Positions 24,520 through 32,042 of a stretch of DNA of 64,000 bases are shown in pieces; position 1 is the stretch's first letter, and each line of letters starts with the position of its first letter. The position numbers were made by a program, and so were the translations under genes. The notes under the pieces are model-generated. The model had not been told where the DNA came from and made no database searches. It saw only the letters and a list, made by a program, of their open reading frames with translations. The stretch comes from BP-133 sp040756995 (lineage in GTDB: Bacteria; Actinomycetota; Acidimicrobiia; IMCC26256; BP-133): contig JBFLYK010000023.1 of NCBI GenBank assembly GCA_040756995.1, positions 1 through 64,000 of the forward strand, in the 5' to 3' direction.

Positions 24520-25815
24520 CTACGCCGGGCCGTGATACGCCGCGTCGCCGAAGGCGAACACGCCGCCGTCGGCGGCGGCCAGCCAGTACCCCTTGCCCGA
24601 CGGCGTGGCGGCCACGCCGACGACGGGCAGGTTCGGCCGGGCGGTGAGCGCGCCGGCCGCCGGGGCGTCGCCGAACGCCCGTACCGCGCCGGCGGCGGAA
24701 ACCACCCAGTACCCGCGGCCGGTGACGGCGGGCGCCATGCCCACGACCGGATCGGACGGCGGCGAGCCGCCCTGCGACCCGAAGAAGCCGGCGTCGCCGA
24801 AGGTGAAGATGCCGCCGTCCGACGCCACCAACCAGTAGCCGTGACCCGACCGGGTCGCCGCCATTCCGACGATCGGACGGTTCAACCGCACCGCACCGAG
24901 CGAGCCGAAGAACCTCGCATCGCCGAAGCTGAAGATGCCTCCGTCCGACGCCACCAACCAGTAGCCCTGGCCGGAGGGTGTGGCGGCCATCCCGACGATC
25001 GGACGGTTCAGCTTCACCGACCCGAGAGAGCCGAAGAACTTCGCATCGCCGAAGCTGAAGACGCCCCCGTCCGACGCCACCAGCCAGTAGCCCCGCCCCG
25101 ACGGCGTGGCGGCGCCCCCCTTGATCAGCCAGTTGAGCGGCTTCGAGGCCAGCGATCCGGCGTCGGTCGCCCCACCCCGGGCCGCCACCGCGCCGAGCCC
25201 CGTCACGCCCCAGTAGCCACCGGTGGCCGACGGGAGGATGCCGACGACATCGGCGCGGATCGTGTCGAGGCGCATGCGCCCGCCGTCGCCCACCCACTCC
25301 CAGTGCCATGCCTCGGGGCAGGCGCTCCCACCCGGTTCCGCCCAGCGGGGGTGATTCCAGCCGAATCGGGCGGCGTTCGCCTTCAGCCACCGGTAACCCG
25401 AGGAATTGAAGGTGAGCGAGCCCCCGGAGTCGCGGAAGTCGACCGCCTCGCCCCAGCCGTGCATGGAGGTGCCCGATCCGGCGGCGCAGGCGCAGTTGCC
25501 CCGGCTGCAGGCATTGGATTTCGCCGCCGACTGTTGCTGCGCGGGGCGGTAGCAGTCGCCCGGCCGCAGCGCCACGCCGTCGGCCCGGGCGGCGGCCAGC
25601 ATCAGCGCCAGGCTCGGCCCCGCCGCCCGGGCCGCCCGGCAGGTGCCCTCCACGCCGACGAGCGCTTCCGGGCGGACATGGCCGTTCGTCTCCCCTTCCA
25701 GACCGGCGGGGCGGTTCTCGGGATGGATCGGGCTCTCGGCCGACGCGACCTCGACCGGCAGCCCCGTCAGCGCCGCCACGAGAGCGGCAACGGCGGCAAC
25801 TCTCCCCAGGCTCAT
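24520..25815 (-). CDS. Secreted VanY-like (M15B) peptidase with GYW/FGDA repeat domain
   Basis: 431 aa. A signal peptide (to about residue 26, EVASA) is followed by a D-Ala-D-Ala carboxypeptidase-type M15 domain. Its zinc motif SMHGWGEAVDF (SxHxxGxAxD) and WHWEWVGDGG are intact. From about residue 200 there are six repeats of 42 residues built on GYWLVASDGGIFSFGDA and FFGSLG, probably blades of a propeller-like wall- or ligand-binding domain. Cysteines in YRP..CSRGNCACAAG may form disulfides. The three central repeats are nearly identical in DNA. The same repeat occurs in two other proteins of this window. The likely role is trimming of peptidoglycan stem peptides outside the cell. Confidence 0.82.
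   Translation of the reverse strand: MSLGRVAAVAALVAALTGLPVEVASAESPIHPENRPAGLEGETNGHVRPEALVGVEGTCRAARAAGPSLALMLAAARADGVALRPGDCYRPAQQQSAAKSNACSRGNCACAAGSGTSMHGWGEAVDFRDSGGSLTFNSSGYRWLKANAARFGWNHPRWAEPGGSACPEAWHWEWVGDGGRMRLDTIRADVVGILPSATGGYWGVTGLGAVAARGGATDAGSLASKPLNWLIKGGAATPSGRGYWLVASDGGVFSFGDAKFFGSLGSVKLNRPIVGMAATPSGQGYWLVASDGGIFSFGDARFFGSLGAVRLNRPIVGMAATRSGHGYWLVASDGGIFTFGDAGFFGSQGGSPPSDPVVGMAPAVTGRGYWVVSAAGAVRAFGDAPAAGALTARPNLPVVGVAATPSGKGYWLAAADGGVFAFGDAAYHGPA
24781..25158 (-). repeat. Three near-identical tandem 126-bp coding repeats
   Basis: Units begin at 24781, 24907 and 25033, each 126 bp (42 codons), encoding the GYWLVASDGGIF.FGDA blades. Units two and three differ at only a few third positions over most of their length. 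This indicates recent duplication or gene conversion inside the gene. Confidence 0.85.
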
Positions 25816-25836
25816 GACCTGATCATGCCCCAGCGA

Positions 25837-26853
25837 TCAACCAACCAAGCGGATGCCGTCGAGCTCCGACTTCGCCTCCCGCATCATGAGCGACGACACC
25901 GCGGCGGCCGGGGTGCGGGTGCCGTCGAGGACCGCCTGCACCTGCTCGGCGATCGGCATCTCCACGCCGGCGGCTTCGGCCCGGGCGAGGACGGCGGCCG
26001 TGCTGCGGACGCCTTCGGCCACCATCGTCATCTCGGCCAGCACATCGGCCAGCGGCCGCCCCCGGCCGAGCGCCTCACCGACATGCCGGTTGCGGCTGCG
26101 GGGGCTGGTACAGGTGACGACGATGTCGCCGATCCCGGCGAGGCCGAGGAAACTGAGCGGATTGCCGCCGAGCGCCAGACCGAACCGGGTCAGCTCGGCC
26201 AGGCCGCGGGTGATGAGCGCCGCCCGGGCGTTGTCGCCGACGCCGAGACCCTGAGCGATACCGGCCGCCAGCGCCACCACGTTCTTCACCACCCCGGCGA
26301 TCTCGCAACCGACGACGTCGGGATTGGTGTACACGCGGAAGGTGTCGGTCATGAACAGCCGCTGGACGGCCGCCGCCGCGCTCTCGTCGCCCATGGCCAC
26401 CACCGACGCCGTCGGCATCCCCGCCGCCACCTCGCCGGCGATGTTGGGACCGGTCAGGACACCGATGCGACCATCGTCGTGTCCGGGCAGGACGTCGGCC
26501 GCCACCTCGGTCATCCGTTTCAGGGAACCCTGCTCGAGCCCCTTGGCCAGGCTGAGCACCAGGGCATCCGGCGGCACGAACGGCGCGGCGGCGGTCAGCA
26601 CCGAGCGGAAGCCGTGGGACGGGACGGCCAGGGCGACGACGTCGGCGCGGTCGAGGGCCTCCTCGAGTTCAGCGGTGGCCACCACCGGCCCGAGCGCCCG
26701 ACCGGGGAGGTAGTCGGGATTCTCGCCGGAGGTGTTGAGCGCCTCGGCGAGTTCTCGGCGGCGGGCCCACAAGGCCACGTGTTCGGCGTTGCGGGCGCCG
26801 AGGGCGGCGACCGTCGTGCCCCACGACCCGGCACCGACGACGGCCAACCGCAT
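25837..26853 (-). CDS. gpsA: Glycerol-3-phosphate dehydrogenase [NAD(P)+]
   Basis: 338 aa. It has the Rossmann motif VVGAGSWGTTVAALGA, LSLAKGLEQGSLKRMTEV, the GPNIAGEVAAGMPTA loop, and the catalytic Lys in EIAGVVKNVVALAAGI. It reduces dihydroxyacetone phosphate to sn-glycerol-3-phosphate, the phospholipid backbone. ATG 26853 overlaps the plsC stop (ATGA). The two genes thus form a plsC-gpsA phospholipid-precursor pair, common in actinobacteria. Confidence 0.95.
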   Translation of the reverse strand: MRLAVVGAGSWGTTVAALGARNAEHVALWARRRELAEALNTSGENPDYLPGRALGPVVATAELEEALDRADVVALAVPSHGFRSVLTAAAPFVPPDALVLSLAKGLEQGSLKRMTEVAADVLPGHDDGRIGVLTGPNIAGEVAAGMPTASVVAMGDESAAAAVQRLFMTDTFRVYTNPDVVGCEIAGVVKNVVALAAGIAQGLGVGDNARAALITRGLAELTRFGLALGGNPLSFLGLAGIGDIVVTCTSPRSRNRHVGEALGRGRPLADVLAEMTMVAEGVRSTAAVLARAEAAGVEMPIAEQVQAVLDGTRTPAAAVSSLMMREAKSELDGIRLVG

Positions 26854-27599
26854 CAGGGCCGCCCTTCATATTCAGCGTCGATCTGCTCCTGGGCCACCCG
26901 TCCCCGGCAGCTGCGCAGCCGGGCGGTCGCCGGGCCCCGGACCCACCAGGCGTCTTCCTCGCCGGCCGGTGGAGGCGGGTACAGGCGCCGCGCCTCCGCC
27001 ACCGCGGCGCAGATCCCGGCCATGATGCGGTCGGTCGTCTCCCGCGGGTTGGCGCTGGGCCCGACCGGAACCGCCTCCCCCACCACCACGGTGATCGGAG
27101 TCCGGAACCGCTTGCCTTTCCGGCCCTTCGGGGGAATGACCCGCTGCGTTCCCCACAGCCCGACGGTCATCACGTCGACGCCGGCCGCCCGGGCCATGCG
27201 GGCCACTCCGGTCTTGCCGGCCATGGGCTCCAGGTCGTCGGAGATCGTGCCTTCCGGGAAGACGTGGACGCATTCGCCCGCTCGGAGGGCGGCGGCCGCC
27301 ACGTCGAGGGCCGAAGTGTCACCCGTCCCCCGCTCCACGGGGATCTGGCCCATGCTCCGCAGGGCGGCGCCGAGGAGGCGGTTGCGGAACAGCTCCGCCT
27401 TCGCCAGGTACCGCACCCGCCGGCCGGCCAGGTCGGTCAGGTTGGCGACGGCGATGGGATCGAAATACGACAGGTGGTTGGAGGCCAGCAGCACCGGACC
27501 CGAGGCCGGAATGCGGTCCACTCCCTCCACCCGCCACCGCAGGAGACGGCGCACGGGCGGGCGGAGCAGCACTTCGACCAGCCCGTAGAGCGGTTCCAC
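26853..27599 (-). CDS. plsC: 1-acyl-sn-glycerol-3-phosphate acyltransferase (PlsC family)
   Basis: 248 aa from GTG 27599. The acyltransferase motifs are the HX4D box in ASNHLSYFDPIAV, and VFPEGTIS for glycerol-phosphate binding. It acylates lysophosphatidate to phosphatidate or a related acceptor. An upstream ATG at 27644 would overlap the start of the divergent phosphoesterase gene. GTG 27599 is preferred because TATCCT (27613-27608) ends 8 nt upstream, matching the leaderless pattern seen elsewhere in the window. It is coupled to gpsA by ATGA. Confidence 0.85.
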   Translation of the reverse strand: MEPLYGLVEVLLRPPVRRLLRWRVEGVDRIPASGPVLLASNHLSYFDPIAVANLTDLAGRRVRYLAKAELFRNRLLGAALRSMGQIPVERGTGDTSALDVAAAALRAGECVHVFPEGTISDDLEPMAGKTGVARMARAAGVDVMTVGLWGTQRVIPPKGRKGKRFRTPITVVVGEAVPVGPSANPRETTDRIMAGICAAVAEARRLYPPPPAGEEDAWWVRGPATARLRSCRGRVAQEQIDAEYEGRP

Positions 27600-27606
27600 A
27601 GCCCGG

Positions 27607-27613
27607 TAGGATA
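27607..27613. promoter_or_regulatory. Candidate symmetric -10 shared by plsC (-) and the phosphoesterase gene (+)
   Basis: TAGGATA provides TAGGAT on the plus strand, 9 nt before GTG 27622, and TATCCT on the minus strand, 8 nt before GTG 27599. Neither gene shows a ribosome-binding site. This is the same arrangement as at 16458-16464. Confidence 0.5.
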
Positions 27614-27621
27614 GGCGGGCC

Positions 27622-28494
27622 GTGTCGCGGGACTCCTTCCTCATCGCCCAGCTTTCCGATATCCACTGCGGGTCGCCCTTCTTCGACCCGCAGCTGCTCC
27701 ACCATGCGGTCGAAGAGGTGCGTTCGGTCGGCCCGGACCTGGTTCTGATCGGCGGCGACCTCACCACGGACGGCTATGCCCATGAGTTCCGCGACGCCCA
27801 GAGCTATCTGGCCCCGCTGCTGGAGTCGGAGCTCACCACCGTCGTGATCCCCGGCAACCACGACGCCAAGAACGTCGGCTACCTCCATTTCACCGACAGC
27901 TTCGGGCCCGGTGACGTGCCGGGGAAAGGCGACCGGGTGCTCCATCTCACCGGCCACCTCGAGTCCGGCGACGGGGAGGCCGGCGCGGCGCCCCACGCCG
28001 TCACGCTCGTGGCCATGGACTCCACGAAGCCCGACCTGGCCGAGGGCGAGATCGGCCGGGAACGGTACTCGTGGATCCGCCAGCAGTTCTCGGCCCCGGC
28101 CGATCTGCGGATCTTCGCCCTCCACCACCACCTGGTGCCGGTGCCCGGCACCGGCCGGGAGCGCAACACGGTGTGGGACTCGGGCGACGTCCTGGCCCTC
28201 CTGGGCGAAATGGGCGTCGACCTCGTGCTCTCGGGGCACAAACACGTGCCCTTCGTGTGGCTCCTCAATGACCTCCTGGTGGTGAACTCCGGCACGGTCT
28301 CCTCGCACCGGCTCCGGGGCTACGTGCGCCCGTCCTACAACCTCCTGGAGGTCACCCGGGACCGCGTCGTGGTGACGCTGCGGTACCCCGGTACCGGCGA
28401 ACGCCACGCCGCCGACCTCGACCGCCGGGAGATGCGGCTCCATCCGAACCCCGAACTGGCCGGCATGTTCGCCAAGTCGGCATGGCACGCCTAA
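27622..28494 (+). CDS. Calcineurin-like metallophosphoesterase (CpdA-like)
   Basis: 290 aa. All metal-binding blocks are present: QLSDIHCG (DxH), IGGDLTTDG (GDxx), VIPGNHDAK (GNHD), LHHHLV, and LSGHKHVPF (GHxH). The layout suits class III cyclic-nucleotide phosphodiesterases, but substrate preference cannot be read from sequence. It begins at GTG 27622 with a -10-like TAGGAT 9 nt upstream and no Shine-Dalgarno. It heads a plus-strand operon with an ABM-type protein, cofC and a PIG-L deacetylase. Confidence 0.87.
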   Translation: MSRDSFLIAQLSDIHCGSPFFDPQLLHHAVEEVRSVGPDLVLIGGDLTTDGYAHEFRDAQSYLAPLLESELTTVVIPGNHDAKNVGYLHFTDSFGPGDVPGKGDRVLHLTGHLESGDGEAGAAPHAVTLVAMDSTKPDLAEGEIGRERYSWIRQQFSAPADLRIFALHHHLVPVPGTGRERNTVWDSGDVLALLGEMGVDLVLSGHKHVPFVWLLNDLLVVNSGTVSSHRLRGYVRPSYNLLEVTRDRVVVTLRYPGTGERHAADLDRREMRLHPNPELAGMFAKSAWHA

Positions 28495-28504
28495 GGGGGC
28501 CGGC

Positions 28505-28807
28505 ATGTTCGTGAGACTCTTCTCGTCCGCTATCGACCCCAATGACCTGGAGGAGGTCCGGCGGATCTTCGCCGAGGACATCGGCCCGGTGTTCCAATCG
28601 TTCCCCGGCTGCCTCTCCATGGAGCTCCTCCTCGGGACGGATCGCAATGCCGGCGGGCTGGTCGACGCCGCCGCCCTGTCGAGGTGGAAATCGCAGGACG
28701 ACCTGAACACGGCCATCGAGTCCCGGGCGGTCGCCGAGTCGATGGTGCGGATCCTGCCCTTCCTCCAGGTCGAACCGGTGATCCGCATGTTCGAGATCAT
28801 CGAATGA
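28505..28807 (+). CDS. Small ABM-like (dimeric alpha/beta barrel) protein
   Basis: 100 aa. The pattern PGCLSMELLLG, then AALSRWKSQDDLNTAIES matches the antibiotic-biosynthesis-monooxygenase / dimeric alpha-beta barrel superfamily: strand, helix, then a Trp-containing strand. Members range from heme-degrading to quinol oxygenases, so no reaction is assigned. It sits 10 nt after the phosphoesterase gene and overlaps cofC by ATGA, so the three are co-translated. Being next to a cofactor-F420 gene, it might act on a related redox substrate (speculative). Confidence 0.65.
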   Translation: MFVRLFSSAIDPNDLEEVRRIFAEDIGPVFQSFPGCLSMELLLGTDRNAGGLVDAAALSRWKSQDDLNTAIESRAVAESMVRILPFLQVEPVIRMFEIIE

Positions 28808-29442
28808 CGCCCGGAGGCCCGGCCGTGTCCCCCGGAAACGCAGCCGTCGTCATCCCCATCCGCAGCTTCGAAGCGGGCAAGTCCCGTCTCGGCACCGAGC
28901 TCGACGCGGCGCGGCGGGCGGAACTGCTCCGGACGATGGCCGCAAACGTCGTGGCCGCCGCCGGCTCGATGCCGGTGGCCGTCGTGTCGAACGCCGCCGA
29001 GGTTCGGGCCTGGGCCGCGGCGCTGCGTCTCACGGTGCTCGACGACCCCGGCTCGCTCGATCTGGCCGCCGTGGCCGGCCTCGGCTGGGCCGCCGCCGCC
29101 GGGTTCGACCGGGTCGTCGTCGCCCATGCCGATCTGCCGCTGGCGACGACGCTGGCGCCGGTCGCCGCCGACGGGCGCCGGCCGATCGTGACCGCGGTGC
29201 CCTGCCATCGCGACGACGGCACACCGGTCCTGTCCCTGCCCACGACCGCCACCCACTTCGTCTTCGCCTACGGACCCGGTTCGTTCCGGCGCCACGCCGC
29301 TGCCGCCCGGGCGGCCGGTCTGGCCTTCCGGGTGCGGCGCGACGGCCGGCTGGGGCGCGACGTCGATGCGCCGGAGGATCTGGTCGGCCTGCCCGCCCCC
29401 CTCCGCGGTCTGGGCCGCCGCCGGGCGCTGCTCGGCGCATGA
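28804..29442 (+). CDS. cofC: 2-phospho-L-lactate / phosphoenolpyruvate guanylyltransferase (F420 synthesis)
   Basis: 212 aa. The nucleotidyltransferase signature VVIPIRSFEAGKSRLG, a VVAHADLPLA metal-binding segment, and the C-terminal GRLGRDVDAPEDLVGL (D-x-D-T-P/APEDL) match CofC/FbiD. It builds the guanylylated three-carbon precursor of coenzyme F420. Other F420 genes (cofD/fbiA, fbiB, fbiC) are not in the window. ATG 28804 overlaps the ABM stop, and its own stop overlaps the PIG-L start (both ATGA), a very tightly coupled operon. Confidence 0.88.
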   Translation: MTPGGPAVSPGNAAVVIPIRSFEAGKSRLGTELDAARRAELLRTMAANVVAAAGSMPVAVVSNAAEVRAWAAALRLTVLDDPGSLDLAAVAGLGWAAAAGFDRVVVAHADLPLATTLAPVAADGRRPIVTAVPCHRDDGTPVLSLPTTATHFVFAYGPGSFRRHAAAARAAGLAFRVRRDGRLGRDVDAPEDLVGLPAPLRGLGRRRALLGA

Positions 29443-30206
29443 CCCAGCCGGTCACCAGCTACCTCGACCCCGCGCCGAGCGGGGCGGTGAGCATCGACCT
29501 GCCGACGCCGGGGCGGGCACTGGCCATCGGCGCCCACCCCGACGACATCGACTTCGGCTGCGGCGCCACGCTGGCCAAATGGGCGGCGGCCGGTTGCGTC
29601 GTGACCGAACTCGTGCTGACCGACGGCTCGAAAGGGTCCTGGGATCCGGAGGTCGACCGTACGGCCCTCGTTGCGCTGCGCCAGGAGGAGCAGCGCGCCG
29701 CGGCTGCCGCACTCGGTGCCGGTGACGTCGTGTTCCTCAGCCATGTCGACGGGGAGTTGGACAGCGGGTTGGCCGAACGGGCCGAGGTGTGCCAGCTGAT
29801 CCGTCACGTGCGGCCCGACGTCGTGCTGGGTCACGACCCCTGGAGGCGCTACCGCCTCCATCCCGACCACCGCCACGCCGGATTTCTGGCCGTCGAAGGC
29901 ATCGTGGCCGCCCGCGATCCGCACTTCTTCCCCGAACAGGGCCTCCAACCGCACCGCCCCGCCTCCCTCCTGCTGTGGGAGGCCGACGAAGTCGATCACA
30001 TCGAGGCGATCGACGGGTTCCTCGATCGCAAGCTGGCCGCGCTCCTCGCCCACCGGAGCCAGTGGCAGAGCACCATGGGCATCGGCGCTGATCAGGAAGC
30101 CGAGGAACGCGCCTTCGAGACCCGCATCCGGGAGCGAGCGGCCGAAGCCGGGGCCGCCGCCGGAGTGGCGCTGGCCGAAGCGTTCAAACGCATCGACCGC
30201 CTCTAG
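29439..30206 (+). CDS. PIG-L / LmbE-family deacetylase
   Basis: 255 aa. The metal-site motif AHPDDIDFGCGATLAKW and the second ligand region HPDHRHAG identify a zinc-dependent de-N-acetylase of the PIG-L family (MshB, Mca and others). The SKGSWDPEVDRTALVALRQE block is typical of one actinobacterial subgroup. Possible substrates are GlcNAc-inositol, mycothiol conjugates or another N-acetyl sugar; none can be chosen. It is the last gene of the phosphoesterase-ABM-cofC operon and is followed by a strong hairpin. Confidence 0.85.
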   Translation: MTQPVTSYLDPAPSGAVSIDLPTPGRALAIGAHPDDIDFGCGATLAKWAAAGCVVTELVLTDGSKGSWDPEVDRTALVALRQEEQRAAAAALGAGDVVFLSHVDGELDSGLAERAEVCQLIRHVRPDVVLGHDPWRRYRLHPDHRHAGFLAVEGIVAARDPHFFPEQGLQPHRPASLLLWEADEVDHIEAIDGFLDRKLAALLAHRSQWQSTMGIGADQEAEERAFETRIRERAAEAGAAAGVALAEAFKRIDRL

Positions 30207-30234
30207 AGACGAGCTGAGCGATCGCCGGCAAAGC

Positions 30235-30266
30235 GAAGGCGGCGCCCCCGCGGGGACGCCGCCTTC
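30235..30266. terminator. Hairpin between convergent PIG-L (+) and HU (-) genes
   Basis: A 10-bp stem GAAGGCGGCG/CGCCGCCTTC with an inner CCCC/GGGG extension. The plus side lacks a T-run, while the minus side continues GCTTTG. It is placed to stop transcripts from both directions. Confidence 0.65.
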
Positions 30267-30302
30267 AAATGTTGGCGCTGATCAGGCGCGACTTCGACCG
30301 AG

Positions 30303-30755
30303 CTAGCGCTTGGCCGGAGCCTTCTTGGCCGGGGCCTTCTTGGCCGGAGCCTTGGCGGCGGCCTTCGCCGGGGCCTTCTTGGCCGGAGCCTTGGCGGCGG
30401 CCTTGGCCGGGGCCTTCTTGGCCGGAGCCTTGGCGGCCGTGGCCTTCTTGGCCGGGGCCTTGGCGGCGGCGGTGCCGCGCTTGGCGGCCACAATGTCCTT
30501 GAAGGTGGCGCCGACGGTGAACTTCACGCCCTTACCGGCGGGGACCTTGACGGCCGCACCGGTGCGGGGGTTCCGGGCCGTGCGGGCTTTCCGCTGCGTC
30601 TGGCTCCAGCCGCCGAAACCGGGGAGGGAGACCTTCTCGCCCTTCTTCACCGACTGCTGAACGGTATCGATGAAGGCGCCGATGACCTTCTCGACCTCTC
30701 GCTTGCCCAAGGCGGTGTCTGCGACGATCTTGTCCACCAGCTGGGACTTGTTCAC
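30303..30755 (-). CDS. hupB: HU-family DNA-binding protein with Lys/Ala/Pro tail
   Basis: 150 aa from GTG 30755, supported by GGGAGG five nt upstream. Residues 1-90 are a classic HU (NKSQLVDKIVADTALGKREV, then GFGGWSQTQRKARTARNPRTG). The last 60 residues consist of KAPAKKA/AAK-type repeats, as in mycobacterial HupB and Streptomyces HupS. The protein compacts DNA, and the tail is a known acetylation/methylation region in HupB. The 264-bp region upstream (30756-31019) holds its promoter and contains no open frame I can support. A longer reading upstream lacks HU similarity and is rejected. Confidence 0.93.
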   Translation of the reverse strand: MNKSQLVDKIVADTALGKREVEKVIGAFIDTVQQSVKKGEKVSLPGFGGWSQTQRKARTARNPRTGAAVKVPAGKGVKFTVGATFKDIVAAKRGTAAAKAPAKKATAAKAPAKKAPAKAAAKAPAKKAPAKAAAKAPAKKAPAKKAPAKR

Positions 30756-31019
30756 TACGACCTCCCGAGTTAACGGCTGCTTCAACGTGGAATCAGAACC
30801 TACAAACGCGGGTTCGTCAAGCACCATTTCGAGGCAGGACAAGGAGAGTTGCCCGCTTCCGGGCCGGAAACCCTTGTGCCGCAACGGTTTTCGCGCCCGC
30901 CTTCCCTGGCCGGAAACCTTCGAAAAGTTTGCCCCGCTCGGGCCTCAGGACCCTTGCGGGACAACGGAAGTGGCGCTCCGGAGGCTCCGAACCCCTTGTC
31001 GGAGCAGGCTCCCGGAGCC

Positions 31020-32042
31020 TCAGGCGGACGGCTTCGGTGTTTCGTGGGGTGGTTCCTCCCGTTGGGCGACGACGTAGAGGCCCACGAGCGCCGGTACGAC
31101 GAGCACGGCTCCGATGGCCAGCGACAGGAGCGCCGCCCGCAGGGTGACGGGGTCGGCGGCCGCCTCCCGGATCGTCAGCTCACCGGTGAGCAGATCGGGA
31201 TACTGCCCCGCCGCCCATCCCCACAGCACCGCCGTGACGGCGGCGGCGGCCGCCACGCGAGCGGCGACGAAGCGGCGCTGCCAGACGCAGCCCAGCGACA
31301 CGAGCCCGGACAGCGCCGAGAGCGCCACAAGGGCCAGGCCGCGGTTGGTGAGGCCCTCGAACAGCGCCGGAGCGTCGGCGTGGAGGACGCCGATGCCGCC
31401 GAGCACCACCACGCCGGCCACCGCGCCCGAGACCAGGGCGCGCCGGCGGAACGCCTCGACCAGCACCGCTTCATTGGCCCGGCGGGCGTCGGCGGTGAGA
31501 TAGACGGCCGCCAGGTAGGCGCACACGACGACGGCCAGGACGCCGCCGAGGACCGACGTCGGGTTGATGAAGCTGCGGACGGGATGCGCCTCGGCGACCC
31601 CGGACGGGACACGGCCCGAGGCCACGGCGCCGGCCACGGTCCCGAGAAAGAAGGGCGTGATGACCGACGAAGCGGCGAAGGTGGCGCCGAAGAGCCGTTC
31701 CAGCGCCACGCCCGTCACCGCCTTGCGGAAGGCGAAGCCGGCGCCCCGGAGGATCACGCCGACGGCCACGAGGGTGAGGGGCACGTAGAGGCTCGAGGCG
31801 ATGGCGGCGAAGGCCTCCGGAAAACCCGTCCACAGGACCACCAGCACGAAGATCAGCCACACGTGGTTCGCTTCCCAGACCGGCCCGATGGCGTGCTCGA
31901 TGAGCCGCCGCTGGGCGGCACCCCGCTGCGGCCCTCCGGCCACGAGATCCCAGAAGCCGGCGCCGAAGTCCGCACCGCCGAACAGGGCATAGGCGGTGAC
32001 GCCGATCCACATCAGACCCAGCAGCGCTTCGGCGGCGGTCAC
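31020..32042 (-). CDS. cydB: Cytochrome bd ubiquinol/menaquinol oxidase subunit II
   Basis: 340 aa from GTG 32042, which overlaps the cydA stop (GTGA). It has eight or nine hydrophobic helices. The N-terminal LMWIGVTAYALFGGADFGAGFWD and the HVWLIFVLVVLWTGFPEAF segment are typical of CydB. With CydA it forms the high-affinity terminal oxidase in the cytoplasmic membrane. Neither cydC nor cydD follows it, unlike the common actinobacterial cydABDC order. HU is the next gene downstream on the same strand. Confidence 0.93.
   Translation of the reverse strand: MTAAEALLGLMWIGVTAYALFGGADFGAGFWDLVAGGPQRGAAQRRLIEHAIGPVWEANHVWLIFVLVVLWTGFPEAFAAIASSLYVPLTLVAVGVILRGAGFAFRKAVTGVALERLFGATFAASSVITPFFLGTVAGAVASGRVPSGVAEAHPVRSFINPTSVLGGVLAVVVCAYLAAVYLTADARRANEAVLVEAFRRRALVSGAVAGVVVLGGIGVLHADAPALFEGLTNRGLALVALSALSGLVSLGCVWQRRFVAARVAAAAAVTAVLWGWAAGQYPDLLTGELTIREAAADPVTLRAALLSLAIGAVLVVPALVGLYVVAQREEPPHETPKPSA

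Noticed and set aside
24781..25158. Regular 126-bp repeats considered as a CRISPR or VNTR array
   Set aside because: The whole unit repeats without unique spacers and stays in the reading frame of a beta-blade protein.
24211..27588. An 1125-codon open frame on the plus strand across the GNAT, VanY-like and gpsA genes
   Set aside because: It spans three genuine minus-strand genes and an intergenic region. The product is a random Arg/His/Gly-rich chain.
27319..29295. A 658-codon minus-strand frame across plsC and the phosphoesterase operon
   Set aside because: It is antisense to the cofC operon and out of frame with plsC, with no recognisable domain.
30756..31019. A possible small gene between hupB and cydB
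   Set aside because: No frame has a ribosome-binding site, a leaderless hexamer or recognisable composition. The region is best read as the hupB promoter and the cydB 3' flank.
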